Assembly (NCBI GenBank): GCA_030149285.1
Contig: JASBRU010000009.1
Coordinates: forward strand, 1-42,512
Reading direction: 5' to 3'
DNA: 42,512 nt
Origin: Flavobacteriales bacterium
Lineage (GTDB): Bacteria; Bacteroidota; Bacteroidia; Flavobacteriales; JASBRU01
This document shows positions 21,681 to 31,383 of this stretch, piece by piece (within the stretch, counting starts at the first letter, position 1; every line of letters starts with the position of its first letter). The position numbers and the translations under genes are program-made. Below the pieces are notes generated by a model that ran no database searches, was not told the origin of the DNA, and was given only the letters and a program-made list of their open reading frames with translations.

Positions 21681-22805
21681 ATGTCAAAGTTAAAAGTAGC
21701 TACAGTAATTGGTACCAGACCGGAAATTATTAGACTAGCGGAGTCTATAAAACTATGTGACCAATATTTTGATCATGTATTAATACATACAGGCCAGAAC
21801 TACGATTATACCCTAAACGAGATATTTTTTAAAGACTTAGGCTTAAGAGAGCCTGACTATTATTTAGGTGTTGCAGGAAAGCATTTAGGAGAGACTATAG
21901 GTAACGTAATTGCCAAGTCTTATGAGGTGTTTATTGATGAAAAACCGGATGCTTTATTAGTATTAGGAGATACCAATAGCATACTATGTACAATAGCTGC
22001 TAAACGTTTAAAGATTCCTATTTTCCATATGGAGGCAGGAAACAGATGTTTTGACCAAAACGTACCGGAAGAGATAAACCGTAAGATCTCTGATCATATT
22101 AGTGACATTAACTTGCCATATACTGAGCATAGTAGAAGATACTTGTTGAGTGAAGGTTTTAGAAAAGACCATGTGTTTGTAACAGGCTCTCCATTAATGG
22201 AAGTGTTAGACAAACACCAATCTAATATTGATGAGAGTGATGTAGTAGCAAGGCACGGTTTAGAAAAAGGAAAATACTTTGTAGTAAGTGCCCACAGAGA
22301 AGAGAATATAGATTTGAACGATAACTTTATAGGTTTAGCAGAAGGCTTAAATGCTGTTGCTGAGAAGTATGGTTACCCAATTATCTTCTCTACACACCCA
22401 CGTACACAAAAAACAATTGATGAGAAAGGAATCAAATTCCATCCATTAATTAAGAATATAAAGCCGCTAGGTTTCTTTGATTATGTAAAAATCCAAAAGG
22501 ATGCTTTTTGTGTATTATCAGATAGCGGAACTATTAGTGAAGAATCTGCAATGATGCGATTCCCCGCAGTAAGTATTAGAACGAGTACTGAACGACCGGA
22601 AGCTATTGATGCAGGTACTATAGTGCTTGGTGGTATAACCAAAGATGAAATTCTAAACTCTATTGAGATTACAAAAGGAGTTGCTATAGATGAAAATACG
22701 CGTTTACCGGAATCATATGAAGTGAAAAATGTTTCGGAAACAGTTGTAAAACTTATTCAAAGCTATACACCAATAGTAAACAGAGTTATCTGGAATAAAA
22801 AATAA
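21681..22805 (+). CDS. UDP-HexNAc 2-epimerase (FnlC/WbjD/WbvD type)
   Basis: A 374-aa non-hydrolysing UDP-sugar 2-epimerase that inverts C-2 of the UDP-6-deoxy-L-HexNAc intermediate. Typical elements are VIGTRPEIIRLAES, LGDTNSILC, HMEAGNRCFDQNVPEEINRK, SAHREENID and LSDSGTISEESAM. The HMEAGNRCFD and RFPAVSIRTSTERPEA segments fit the FnlC/WbjD branch and differ from WecB, which is present separately at 29010. It sits between the dehydratase and the reductase in a tight operon. Confidence 0.9.
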   Translation: MSKLKVATVIGTRPEIIRLAESIKLCDQYFDHVLIHTGQNYDYTLNEIFFKDLGLREPDYYLGVAGKHLGETIGNVIAKSYEVFIDEKPDALLVLGDTNSILCTIAAKRLKIPIFHMEAGNRCFDQNVPEEINRKISDHISDINLPYTEHSRRYLLSEGFRKDHVFVTGSPLMEVLDKHQSNIDESDVVARHGLEKGKYFVVSAHREENIDLNDNFIGLAEGLNAVAEKYGYPIIFSTHPRTQKTIDEKGIKFHPLIKNIKPLGFFDYVKIQKDAFCVLSDSGTISEESAMMRFPAVSIRTSTERPEAIDAGTIVLGGITKDEILNSIEITKGVAIDENTRLPESYEVKNVSETVVKLIQSYTPIVNRVIWNKK

Positions 22806-22809
22806 TATC

Positions 22810-23664
22810 ATGCAAAAGATTATTATTCTCGGTTCAAGCGGAATGGCAGGTCATATTGCTACGCTTTATTTCAGAGAGAAAAAAGACTATCAAGTAATAG
22901 CTGTTGCAAGAAGTCAAAGTTCTGTTCCTGCAGATGTATTGATGGATGTTACAGATTTTGACAAATTGAAAGAGCTTATCACAAACGAAAAGCCTGACTA
23001 TGTACTTAACTGCATAGGAGTATTGAACCAGTATGCAAACAACTTCCCAGATAATGCTATTTTGGTAAACAGTTACTTGCCACACTTTTTAGAATCAGTT
23101 ACTAAGGATACACAAACAAAGGTTATTCACATCAGTACAGACTGCGTTTTCTCCGGTAAAGAAGGGGGATATAAGGAAGACAGTTTTCAGGATGGAGCAG
23201 ATTTTTATGCAAAAACCAAAGCTTTGGGTGAACTTAGAAACGATAAAGACTTAACCATAAGAACCTCTATTATTGGTCCTGAATTAAAAGATGGTATTGG
23301 CTTGTTCCACTGGTTTATGAGCCAAACAGGAGAAGTAAATGGTTTTACCAAAGCCTATTGGACAGGCGTAACTACTATTGAGCTTATAAAAGCTGTAGAT
23401 AAGGCTATAGAAGAAAATATTACAGGCTTGTATCACTTGGTTTACACAGATAAGATTAATAAATACGACTTACTAAACGTATTTAATAATGTGTTTAATA
23501 AAGGACTTACAATAAACGCTAAGAGTGAATATAGCGCTGACAAGAGTTTAGTAAATACACGCTCTGACTTTTCATACACAGTAAACGACTATACTACTAT
23601 GGTAGAGCAGATGAAGCTGTGGATGGAAGACCATAAAGAGATTTATAGTACTTACTTAAACTAA
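22810..23664 (+). CDS. RmlD-like NAD(P)-dependent 4-keto-sugar reductase
   Basis: A 284-aa SDR of the RmlD type. It has the nucleotide motif LGSSGMAGHIATLYF, VLNCIGVLNQYANN, and STDCVFSGKEGGYKEDSFQDGADFYAKTKALGE, which holds the Y-x-x-x-K pair. In the L-FucNAc pathway the reductase (FnlB/WbjC/CapF) is about 370 aa and carries a C-terminal cupin that does the 3-epimerisation. Here no cupin exists, as in WbvR of the UDP-L-QuiNAc pathway. I therefore infer reduction of the 4-keto intermediate to UDP-L-RhaNAc, which the neighbouring 2-epimerase turns into UDP-L-QuiNAc. The assignment of the sugar is inference. Confidence 0.85.
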   Translation: MQKIIILGSSGMAGHIATLYFREKKDYQVIAVARSQSSVPADVLMDVTDFDKLKELITNEKPDYVLNCIGVLNQYANNFPDNAILVNSYLPHFLESVTKDTQTKVIHISTDCVFSGKEGGYKEDSFQDGADFYAKTKALGELRNDKDLTIRTSIIGPELKDGIGLFHWFMSQTGEVNGFTKAYWTGVTTIELIKAVDKAIEENITGLYHLVYTDKINKYDLLNVFNNVFNKGLTINAKSEYSADKSLVNTRSDFSYTVNDYTTMVEQMKLWMEDHKEIYSTYLN

Positions 23665-23678
23665 ACTTACCCGCTCAA

Positions 23679-24893
23679 ATGCGTATTCTTTTACTTACCC
23701 AGTTTTGCTACCCGGAGCCTGAAATGAGAGGACTTACTCTTGCTAAGGCACTCAAAGAAAAAGGGAATGACGTGCAAATACTTACCGGTTTTCCTAATTA
23801 CCCGGGGGGTAAGGTATATGATGGTTATAAAATTAAATTATTTCAAAGAGAGGTAATAGACGGAATAGAGATATTACGTGTTCCATTATACCCAGACCAT
23901 GGACAATCATCTATTAAAAGGATACTTAATTACATCAGCTTTGCAATATCGGCTTCTATCATAGGGCTGTTTAAGGTAAAAAAAGCCGATGTAATGTATG
24001 TATGGCATCCGCCTGCTACTATTGCTATTCCTGCATTAATGATACAGTGGTTTAGAAGAATACCTGCTGTATATGATGTACAAGATATATGGCCCGATAC
24101 CTTAGAGGTAGTAGGCATGTTACGCAATAAGTTTTTATTGAAGCTAGTAAGCATCTATTCTTGGTTTACGTATAAGTGGATACGCGCTTTTGTGGTGCAG
24201 TCTCCTTGTTATAAATCAGAGTTGATAAAAAGAGGGGTAAGAGAAGATAAAATTGACTTGGTACATAACTGGAGTCATGAAATTGATGAGCCTGAAGAAA
24301 GTGTAGAGCACTTTAAAGAAAAGTTTGGTTTTGAGAAGTTTACGGTATTATTTGCCGGAAATATGGGTAAAGCGCAAGCTTTAGATAAAGTTTTTATGGC
24401 AGCTCAATTACTAAAGGATGAGCCCAACGTTGAGTTTGTATTTATTGGTGGTGGTGTTGAGGTTACACACTTAAAAGAACTGAAAACAGAACTAAAGCTA
24501 TCTAATGTAAGAATAATGGACCCTGTACCTAGCCAACAAGTTGGTGGTATTCTAAAAGGGGCTGATGCATTGATGGTACACCTAATTAAAAAACCACTAT
24601 TTAAGTTGGTAATCCCTTCTAAAACTCAAGCCTATATGCGCACAGGTAAACCCATATTGATGGGTGTTGAAGGCTGTGCAGCAGAAATTGTTGAAGAGGC
24701 TAAAGCAGGCGTTACTTGCGAGCCCGAAAACCCACAAGATATTGCTGATAATGTAATGAAGCTATATCATACATCTGAGGCTGAAAGAGCTCAAATGGGC
24801 GAAAATGGCAAGCAGTTCTATAAAAAGAATTTGGCAATGGATGTTGGTGTAGAAAAGATGCTTACAGTTTTTAAGCGCGTAGCAAAGCAATAG
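23679..24893 (+). CDS. WbuB-like GT4 glycosyltransferase
   Basis: A 404-aa GT-B retaining glycosyltransferase. The N-terminal domain starts LLTQFCYPEPEMRGLTLAKALKEKGNDVQ and has the GFPNYPGG stretch shared with WbuB, the L-FucNAc transferase of E. coli O-antigen loci. YDVQDIWPDTLEVVGM is also typical. The C-terminal domain has VLFAGNMGKAQALD, VEFVFIGGG and the donor-binding MRTGKPILMGVEGCAAEIVEEA (E-x7-E region). One hydrophobic patch near 85-105 may contact the membrane. Lying at the end of the L-sugar operon, it probably transfers the sugar made by the three preceding enzymes. Confidence 0.88.
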   Translation: MRILLLTQFCYPEPEMRGLTLAKALKEKGNDVQILTGFPNYPGGKVYDGYKIKLFQREVIDGIEILRVPLYPDHGQSSIKRILNYISFAISASIIGLFKVKKADVMYVWHPPATIAIPALMIQWFRRIPAVYDVQDIWPDTLEVVGMLRNKFLLKLVSIYSWFTYKWIRAFVVQSPCYKSELIKRGVREDKIDLVHNWSHEIDEPEESVEHFKEKFGFEKFTVLFAGNMGKAQALDKVFMAAQLLKDEPNVEFVFIGGGVEVTHLKELKTELKLSNVRIMDPVPSQQVGGILKGADALMVHLIKKPLFKLVIPSKTQAYMRTGKPILMGVEGCAAEIVEEAKAGVTCEPENPQDIADNVMKLYHTSEAERAQMGENGKQFYKKNLAMDVGVEKMLTVFKRVAKQ

Positions 24894-24913
24894 TAATTTG
24901 TACTTTTAGGTTT

Positions 24914-25357
24914 GTGAAACAGAAAAATATCTTTTTAGCATTTATTGGAGCCTTATTGTTTATAGCTGTAAACCTATTCAGAGAGGTACATTACTATAAT
25001 ACTATTGTGCATATATTATCCGGTAAATTTGAGATTGTAAAAAGAGGCATTTACGATACGGGTTTCACCTACTTTTCAAATAAAGTATTACGGTTAGTTA
25101 TACTAGATTTAGCACTATACTTAGTTAGTTTTGCTATTTATAAAGATAAGAATACAAGAAAATTTATTCTCTACTTTATTTTCTTCCAGTGGTTAATATT
25201 AATACCCATATATCTATTGTTACATATCAATCTTCATAAAGAGTTAGAAGGATTTTTAACCAACTTTAGACTTTTATTGTTTAATGGTTTCCTTACAATA
25301 GTACTGTTTATGTTATTACTGCCTAAAAGCAAAAACAAATCCAAAACAGCTTCTTAG
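24914..25357 (+). CDS. Hypothetical four-pass membrane protein
   Basis: A 147-aa protein starting with GTG. Hydrophobic segments lie at about 7-22, 58-76, 85-103 and 118-137, and the tail is Lys-rich (PKSKNKSKTAS). The segment TGFTYFSNKVLRLVILDLALYLVSFAIYKDK and the overall layout recall the small membrane partners found beside exosortase F in flavobacteria, but no exosortase is present here, and I cannot confirm the link. It is embedded in the polysaccharide locus between the WbuB-like transferase and the WbpM-like dehydratase. A TAGGTTTG string overlaps the start codon and so cannot be its promoter. Confidence 0.7.
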   Translation: MKQKNIFLAFIGALLFIAVNLFREVHYYNTIVHILSGKFEIVKRGIYDTGFTYFSNKVLRLVILDLALYLVSFAIYKDKNTRKFILYFIFFQWLILIPIYLLLHINLHKELEGFLTNFRLLLFNGFLTIVLFMLLLPKSKNKSKTAS

Positions 25358-25419
25358 TACGTATTTAATATACACACAAAAAATAATTGATTAAATTTAC
25401 CCAATAGAAGAGAAGAACT

Positions 25420-27342
25420 ATGCTACAACGCTTTTTGCAAAAGTATACCGATAGGTTTGTGTCAAGATGGATGGTTTTAACGATAGACGTGGCTAGCGTA
25501 GTAATATCTTTTGTATTAGCTTATTTATTGCGTTTCAACTTTGAGGTCTCAGAAATCAAATGGGAATATCTTCAATTCCAACTTCCATATGTTACTTTTT
25601 TATATTTAGGAGGCTTTTTAGCCTTTAGGTCTTATACAGGTATTGTACGCCATACAAGTATTGCCGATGGAATAAGAATAGGTAAAGCTTCTGTTTTTGC
25701 TTCAGTAATTTCAGTATTTATCTCTTTAAGTGTAAGAAGTGTAGCACCAGATTCGGCAGTAAACATCTCATTAGCAGTTATATTCATACATTTTTTTATC
25801 ATTTTGTTTATTCTTGTTAGCTCTAGGTTATTTATCAAAACCTTATTTAGCATAGCGCAGAACTCTAAAGAAAAAATGAAAGTATTGATATACGGTGCAG
25901 GTGCATCAGGTATTATTACAAAAAACACATTGCTACAAGATACTTTACTTAACTATGAGGTTGTAGGCTTTGTAGATGATAACCCTTCTAAGGTAGGTAA
26001 GACTATTGAAGGTGTTAAGGTTTACTCTCCGGATTATGTGTTGGGAGATTACCTAGACTCTAATAATATTGCCGAAGTTATTATCTCTATTCAAAGAGTA
26101 AGTGCAGCCAGAAAAAGAGAAATTGTAGACTCTTGCTTAGACCACAATGTAAAAATTAAGAATGTACCGCCATTAGATTCGTGGATTAATGGATCATTAA
26201 GTGCAACACAAATTAAGAAGGTTAAAATTGAGGACTTATTAGAAAGACCTCAAATAAAGCTAGATAATAAAGAAGTACATAATCAGCTGAAAGGCAAATG
26301 TGTAATGATTACCGGAGCTGCAGGTTCTATTGGTAGTGAAATTGTACGTCAAGTTCAGCGTTACTCACCAGCACAGTTAGTGCTAGTAGATCAGGCTGAG
26401 ACACCAATGTATGATTTAGAACAAGAGATTAGTAATCCAAAAAACAATATTCCAGAGGTTAAAAAGGAGTATGTTATTACGGATGTTTCAAACAAAGCTC
26501 GTTTAGAAAAATCATTCAAGAAATTTAGACCTGATGTTGTTTTTCATGCTGCAGCCTACAAGCATGTACCACTCATGGAGAATAATCCTTATGAAGCAAT
26601 TTTGGTAAACGTATTTGGTACTAAAAATGTGGCAGATTTAGCAGCACAGTATGGTGCCAATAAGTTTGTTATGGTATCTACAGATAAAGCCGTGAACCCT
26701 ACCAATGTGATGGGGGCATCTAAACGTGTTGCAGAAATTTATACTCAGTCTTTAAACAAGAATAAGGATATTGAAACCAAGTTTATTACTACAAGGTTTG
26801 GTAATGTGTTGGGCTCAAATGGTTCGGTAATTCCTCTGTTTAAGAGACAAATAGAAGCCGGTGGACCACTAACGGTTACACATCAGGATATTACCCGTTA
26901 TTTTATGACGATACCAGAGGCATGTCAATTGGTAATAGAGGCAGGAGCTATGGGGCAAGGCGGAGAGGTATTTGTGTTTGATATGGGCGAGTCTGTAAAA
27001 ATATTTGATGTTGCCAAAAAGATGATTCAATTATCAGGCTTGGTATACAAAGAAGATATTGATATAGAGATTACCGGTTTAAGACCAGGTGAGAAGTTAT
27101 ATGAAGAACTGCTTTCTGATAAAGAAAACACTATTCCTACTCACCATCCAAAAATTATGATTGCCCAAGTACAGGAGTATGACTGTAAAACTGTTTGTAA
27201 TCAGTTAGATGAACTTAACCAGTCGTTAATGACCAATGATAATGTGAAGTTGGTTACAAGTATGAAATCTATAGTACCGGAGTTTGTAAGTAATAACTCT
27301 GAGTATAGTGCATTGGATGTTAAGACCGAAATAACCGAATAA
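25420..27342 (+). CDS. Membrane-bound nucleotide-sugar 4,6-dehydratase (WbpM/CapD/PglF-like)
   Basis: A 640-aa inner-membrane enzyme that dehydrates UDP-GlcNAc (or a similar sugar) at C4-C6 to a 4-keto-6-deoxy sugar. The N-terminal ~150 residues contain four membrane segments. Next is a CoA-binding-like Rossmann domain (KVLIYGAGASGIITKNTLL at ~152-170), and then the catalytic SDR (CVMITGAAGSIGSEIVRQ at ~290-308). STDKAVNPTNVMGASKRVAE carries the S-M-K variant typical of the group, and RFGNVLGSNGSVIPLFKRQI follows. It starts the second half of the locus, 11 bp before the outer-membrane barrel gene. Confidence 0.92.
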   Translation: MLQRFLQKYTDRFVSRWMVLTIDVASVVISFVLAYLLRFNFEVSEIKWEYLQFQLPYVTFLYLGGFLAFRSYTGIVRHTSIADGIRIGKASVFASVISVFISLSVRSVAPDSAVNISLAVIFIHFFIILFILVSSRLFIKTLFSIAQNSKEKMKVLIYGAGASGIITKNTLLQDTLLNYEVVGFVDDNPSKVGKTIEGVKVYSPDYVLGDYLDSNNIAEVIISIQRVSAARKREIVDSCLDHNVKIKNVPPLDSWINGSLSATQIKKVKIEDLLERPQIKLDNKEVHNQLKGKCVMITGAAGSIGSEIVRQVQRYSPAQLVLVDQAETPMYDLEQEISNPKNNIPEVKKEYVITDVSNKARLEKSFKKFRPDVVFHAAAYKHVPLMENNPYEAILVNVFGTKNVADLAAQYGANKFVMVSTDKAVNPTNVMGASKRVAEIYTQSLNKNKDIETKFITTRFGNVLGSNGSVIPLFKRQIEAGGPLTVTHQDITRYFMTIPEACQLVIEAGAMGQGGEVFVFDMGESVKIFDVAKKMIQLSGLVYKEDIDIEITGLRPGEKLYEELLSDKENTIPTHHPKIMIAQVQEYDCKTVCNQLDELNQSLMTNDNVKLVTSMKSIVPEFVSNNSEYSALDVKTEITE

Positions 27343-27353
27343 TCATCTGTTAT

Positions 27354-28973
27354 ATGAGACGAGTTCTACTGCTTTTTGTCTTAGTATTATGTACAATAGA
27401 GGCATTTTCACAGCATATCTTTGAGCCAATAAATAATACCAATTATTCGCTCTATCAATCAGAACTCTATTTAAAAGAATCTAAGGTACACACTTCCATC
27501 AGACCATTTAAAAGAACTGATATACAGTTTGTTTATAATAAAGATTCTCTGAATACATTACTAATGCCTAGTTCTCGTTTTTCAAAAACATGGCTTGGCA
27601 GAAAGGTTTTTAGTGAACATTTGATAAAAGTAGATAAGGATGATTTTTATCTTACTATAGATCCTGTTATGGATTTTAAATATGGTTATAGTGAGGAAGA
27701 AGGTGTAACCAATCAACCCTATACGAATACCAGAGGCTTTTTAGTAGAGGGTAATATTGGTAAAAAGTTTTCTTTTTCTACCATGTTTTTAGAAAATCAG
27801 TCCCTTTTTCCATTATACATCTCAAGGTTTATTAATTCAAACAGCGTTGTGCCAGGGCAAGGTAAGGCGCGTAGCTTTAAAGATAGTGGAAGTAAAGACT
27901 ATGCAATGGCTTGGGGTACAATATCATATGACGCATCTAAGCATTTTAACTTTGAGTTTGGGCACGGTAAAAACTTTATTGGTGATGGATATCGTTCTTT
28001 GTTATTATCAGATGCAGGGTTTAATTATCCATACTTAAAAATAACAACCTCTGTATGGAATATAAAATATGTAAACCTGTATGCAGAGATGCAGGATATA
28101 CGCCCGGGTATAGAAGCTAATGATGACATATTAAACACCAAAAAGTTTACAACCATGCATTATTTGAGCTGGAAAGTAAACAAACGATTGAACCTAGGCT
28201 TTTTTGAGGCTATAGTATGGCAAGATACTGCGGGTACTAGAGGTTTTGATGTAAACTATTTAAACCCAATTATTTTTTACAGACCCATAGAGTTTTCATT
28301 AGGCTCACCTGATAATGCAATTATAGGTATGAATATTAGCTATAAGCTAACTGATAATACCAGCTTGTATGGCCAAGTGGTATTGGATGAGTTTATACTA
28401 GGCGAAATAAGAAAACAAGAAGGTTATTGGGCAAATAAATATGGATGGCAATTAGGAGCTAAGCATTTTGATGCTTTTGGAGTAGATGGTTTAGACCTCC
28501 AGTCTGAGTTTAACTTTGCACGACCATATTTATATACACATCGTACGGATGAGCAAAATTACGGTCACTACAACCAATCTTTAGCGCATCCATTCGGGGC
28601 TAACTTTTATGAGTCAGTATCTTTTATTAGATACAATCATAGACGTTGGAATTTTGAGGCTGAATTTTTGTTTGCTGTTACCGGTAGAGATACCTTGGGT
28701 AGTAATTTTGGTGGAGACATATACTTAAGTAACGATACTAGAGGAGAAGAGCGAGGTGTTTATGTAGGAAACGGTGTGAAAACCAACATTACATTTTTAA
28801 GCTTAAAGGCTTCATATCTGCTAAACCCATTAACTAACTTAAGGCTAGAAGCGGGTGTAAGCTATAGACACTTAAGCCCCGAAACTGAAGTTGCTAACTT
28901 ACAAGACCGCAGTACAACCTTTATTACAGTTGGCTTAAGCACAAATATCCTGAATAAGTACTACGATTTTTAA
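27354..28973 (+). CDS. Outer-membrane beta-barrel, Wzi/RemB-like
   Basis: A 539-aa protein with a signal peptide (RRVLLLFVLVLCTIEAFSQ) and then alternating amphipathic beta strands ending in an aromatic C-terminus (NKYYDF), as expected for an outer-membrane barrel. Segments such as FGHGKNFIGDGYRSLLLSD, LNPIIFYRPIEFSLGSPDN and FYESVSFIRYNHRRWNFEAEFLF resemble the Bacteroidota family that includes RemB (gliding/surface polysaccharide) and Wzi-like capsule-assembly proteins. It probably anchors or organises the polysaccharide on the cell surface. The family call rests on motif memory and context, with no alignment. Confidence 0.7.
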   Translation: MRRVLLLFVLVLCTIEAFSQHIFEPINNTNYSLYQSELYLKESKVHTSIRPFKRTDIQFVYNKDSLNTLLMPSSRFSKTWLGRKVFSEHLIKVDKDDFYLTIDPVMDFKYGYSEEEGVTNQPYTNTRGFLVEGNIGKKFSFSTMFLENQSLFPLYISRFINSNSVVPGQGKARSFKDSGSKDYAMAWGTISYDASKHFNFEFGHGKNFIGDGYRSLLLSDAGFNYPYLKITTSVWNIKYVNLYAEMQDIRPGIEANDDILNTKKFTTMHYLSWKVNKRLNLGFFEAIVWQDTAGTRGFDVNYLNPIIFYRPIEFSLGSPDNAIIGMNISYKLTDNTSLYGQVVLDEFILGEIRKQEGYWANKYGWQLGAKHFDAFGVDGLDLQSEFNFARPYLYTHRTDEQNYGHYNQSLAHPFGANFYESVSFIRYNHRRWNFEAEFLFAVTGRDTLGSNFGGDIYLSNDTRGEERGVYVGNGVKTNITFLSLKASYLLNPLTNLRLEAGVSYRHLSPETEVANLQDRSTTFITVGLSTNILNKYYDF

Positions 28974-28981
28974 GGATTCGT

Positions 28982-28989
28982 TACATTTG
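28982..28989 (+). promoter_or_regulatory. -7 box of wecB-wecC
   Basis: TACATTTG matches TAnnTTTG in the 36-bp gap after the barrel gene, ending 20 nt before the TTG start. Confidence 0.5.
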
Positions 28990-29009
28990 CTATTCTCTAA
29001 ATTTTTAGG

Positions 29010-30134
29010 TTGAAGAGCAAAATACTCATATTATTCGGTACAAGACCAGAAGCCATAAAAATGGCACCGGTTGTAAAGGCATTTCAAAGCGATACTAGTT
29101 TTGAAACAAAAGTCTGTGTGACTGCACAACACAGAGAGATGTTAGATCAGGTTTTAAACTTTTTTGATATCAGTCCCGACTTTGATTTAAACTTAATGCG
29201 TCCAGGTCAAAACTTATATCAGTTGACTGCGGATATCATTACCAATTTAAAAACAGTTTTAGAAGATTATCAGCCAGATTATGTATTTGTACATGGAGAT
29301 ACTACTACAACAATGGCAGGTAGTTTAGCCGCTTTTTATAGTGGCGCTAAAGTATGTCATGTAGAGGCTGGTTTAAGAACCTATAACAAGTTGGCTCCTT
29401 TTCCGGAAGAGATAAATAGAACACTGACAGGACACATAGCGGACTACCATTTTGCACCAACAGAGCAATCTAAAAACAACTTACTGAAAGAGAATATAGA
29501 CGAAGAAAACATATTGGTTACGGGTAATACCGTTATTGATGCTTTATTGGGCAGTGTAGAAAAGGTAAATGCTATTATTAATGATGGCTCAATAGAGAAA
29601 TTAAAGCAGCTTGTAAATCCAGAACAAAAACTTGTATTGGTTACTGCACATCGTAGAGAAAATCACGGACAAGGTTTTTTAGATATATGTGCTGCGCTAA
29701 AAGAAATAGCAGAAGATAAAAATGTACAAGTAATATATCCTGTACATCTAAACCCTAATGTGCAAGAACCTGTTTATAGGTTGTTATCGGATAGCCACAA
29801 TGTGCATTTGATAGATCCGCTACCATATCCATCGTTTGTATGGCTAATGGATAAATCGCATTCTATTATTACAGATAGTGGGGGTATACAAGAAGAGGCA
29901 CCTTCGTTAGGAAAACCTGTATTAGTAATGCGCGAAACTACCGAAAGGCCGGAAGCTGTAGATGCAGGTACCGTAATATTGGTGGGTACAGATAAAGAGA
30001 AGATTGTAAAAGAAGCAAAAGACATAATAAACAATTCTGAACGTTATATGCAGATGAGCCGTTTACATAATCCATATGGAGATGGAAATGCAGCAAAACG
30101 TATTGTAGAATTTATAAAAAACACTGCCAAATGA
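29010..30134 (+). CDS. wecB: UDP-GlcNAc 2-epimerase, non-hydrolysing
   Basis: A 374-aa enzyme converting UDP-GlcNAc to UDP-ManNAc. It shows [79 protein letters not shown] and [21 protein letters not shown], the full WecB set. The start is TTG ([14 protein letters not shown]). Its stop overlaps the start of wecC by 4 bp (ATGA), so the pair acts together to make UDP-ManNAcA. It is a paralogue of the 2-epimerase at 21681. Confidence 0.95.
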   Translation: MKSKILILFGTRPEAIKMAPVVKAFQSDTSFETKVCVTAQHREMLDQVLNFFDISPDFDLNLMRPGQNLYQLTADIITNLKTVLEDYQPDYVFVHGDTTTTMAGSLAAFYSGAKVCHVEAGLRTYNKLAPFPEEINRTLTGHIADYHFAPTEQSKNNLLKENIDEENILVTGNTVIDALLGSVEKVNAIINDGSIEKLKQLVNPEQKLVLVTAHRRENHGQGFLDICAALKEIAEDKNVQVIYPVHLNPNVQEPVYRLLSDSHNVHLIDPLPYPSFVWLMDKSHSIITDSGGIQEEAPSLGKPVLVMRETTERPEAVDAGTVILVGTDKEKIVKEAKDIINNSERYMQMSRLHNPYGDGNAAKRIVEFIKNTAK

Positions 30135-31327
30135 AAGTAGTGATGATGGGCTTAGGGTATATTGGTTTACCAACGGCAGCCCTTATAGCTAGCAAGCAAA
30201 TAAAAACCTTGGGTGTAGATGTATCTGATAAAGTAGTACAAAAAGTAAACCAAGGAGAAATACATATAGTTGAGCCGGATTTAGCAGGTTTAGTAAAACA
30301 TGTAGTAGAACAAGGGCATTTAAAGGCACAAACCAAGCCAGAAGAGGCAGATGTGTTTCTGGTAGCCGTTCCTACGCCATTTAAGGGCGATAATGAGCCT
30401 GACTTGAAGTATGTAGAGTCTGCAACAAAAATGGCATTACCGTACCTTAAAAAGGGTGATTTGTTTATTATAGAGTCTACCAGTCCTGTAGGTACTACAG
30501 AGTTAATGGCAGATTTGATTTATGCAGAACGCCCGGAGTTGAAAGGAAACATTCATGTAGCTTATTGCCCAGAGCGTGTATTGCCGGGTAATGTAATACA
30601 TGAGTTGGCTTATAACGATAGAGTTATAGGTGGCTTAGATAGTGCCGCTGCAGAAAAAGCAGTTGAGTTTTATCAGCACTTTGTAAAAGGAGAGTTGCAT
30701 ATAACCAATGCACGTACTGCAGAAATGTGTAAGCTTGTAGAAAACTCATCTAGAGACGTAAATATTGCTTTTGCTAACGAGCTAAGCATGATTGCAGATA
30801 AGGCCGATATTGATGTATGGGAGCTGATACAGCTAGCTAATAAACACCCAAGAGTAAACATATTACGCCCCGGTACAGGGGTAGGAGGGCATTGTATTGC
30901 TGTAGACCCTTGGTTTATAGTTTCTGGTTTTCCTGAAGAATCTAAGATGATACGTACTGCCAGAGAAATAAATAATTACAAAACCGATTGGGTACTAGAA
31001 AAAATTAAATCTACTGCACTACAGTTTGAGCTAGATAAGGGTAGAAAACCGATAATAGCTTGCTTAGGATTAGCTTTTAAACCTGATATTGATGATTTGA
31101 GAGAATCGCCAGCCTTAAGAGTTTTCGAAAACCTGAAATCTAATTTTTCTGAGCACACAATTTTACCTGTTGAGCCCAATGTAGATTCGCACGGAGAGAA
31201 TTCTATGGTACTTTTAGAAGATGCCATGCAAAGTGCTGATATTGCTGTGAAATTGGTAGCTCATCGAGAATTCAAAAAACTCAAAATAGAAAACGAGAAA
31301 ATATTGCTCGATTTTTGTGGTAAATAG
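30131..31327 (+). CDS. wecC: UDP-N-acetyl-D-mannosamine dehydrogenase
   Basis: A 398-aa enzyme that oxidises UDP-ManNAc to UDP-ManNAcA with NAD in two steps. The N-terminal Rossmann motif is [36 protein letters not shown] and [12 protein letters not shown] follow, and the central helix holds [25 protein letters not shown]. The catalytic Cys is in [15 protein letters not shown], and the C-terminal domain starts [19 protein letters not shown]. It is coupled to wecB by a 4-bp overlap and ends the polysaccharide locus visible here. Confidence 0.95.
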   Translation: MKVVMMGLGYIGLPTAALIASKQIKTLGVDVSDKVVQKVNQGEIHIVEPDLAGLVKHVVEQGHLKAQTKPEEADVFLVAVPTPFKGDNEPDLKYVESATKMALPYLKKGDLFIIESTSPVGTTELMADLIYAERPELKGNIHVAYCPERVLPGNVIHELAYNDRVIGGLDSAAAEKAVEFYQHFVKGELHITNARTAEMCKLVENSSRDVNIAFANELSMIADKADIDVWELIQLANKHPRVNILRPGTGVGGHCIAVDPWFIVSGFPEESKMIRTAREINNYKTDWVLEKIKSTALQFELDKGRKPIIACLGLAFKPDIDDLRESPALRVFENLKSNFSEHTILPVEPNVDSHGENSMVLLEDAMQSADIAVKLVAHREFKKLKIENEKILLDFCGK

Positions 31328-31383
31328 GAACACTATTTGCAACAATTTACATTTTGTGTTGTCTTTTTATCAAAAACTAGTCG

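Noticed and set aside
20682..23664. Classic L-FucNAc operon
   Set aside because: The reductase is 284 aa and has no cupin domain, so I prefer the L-QuiNAc reading.
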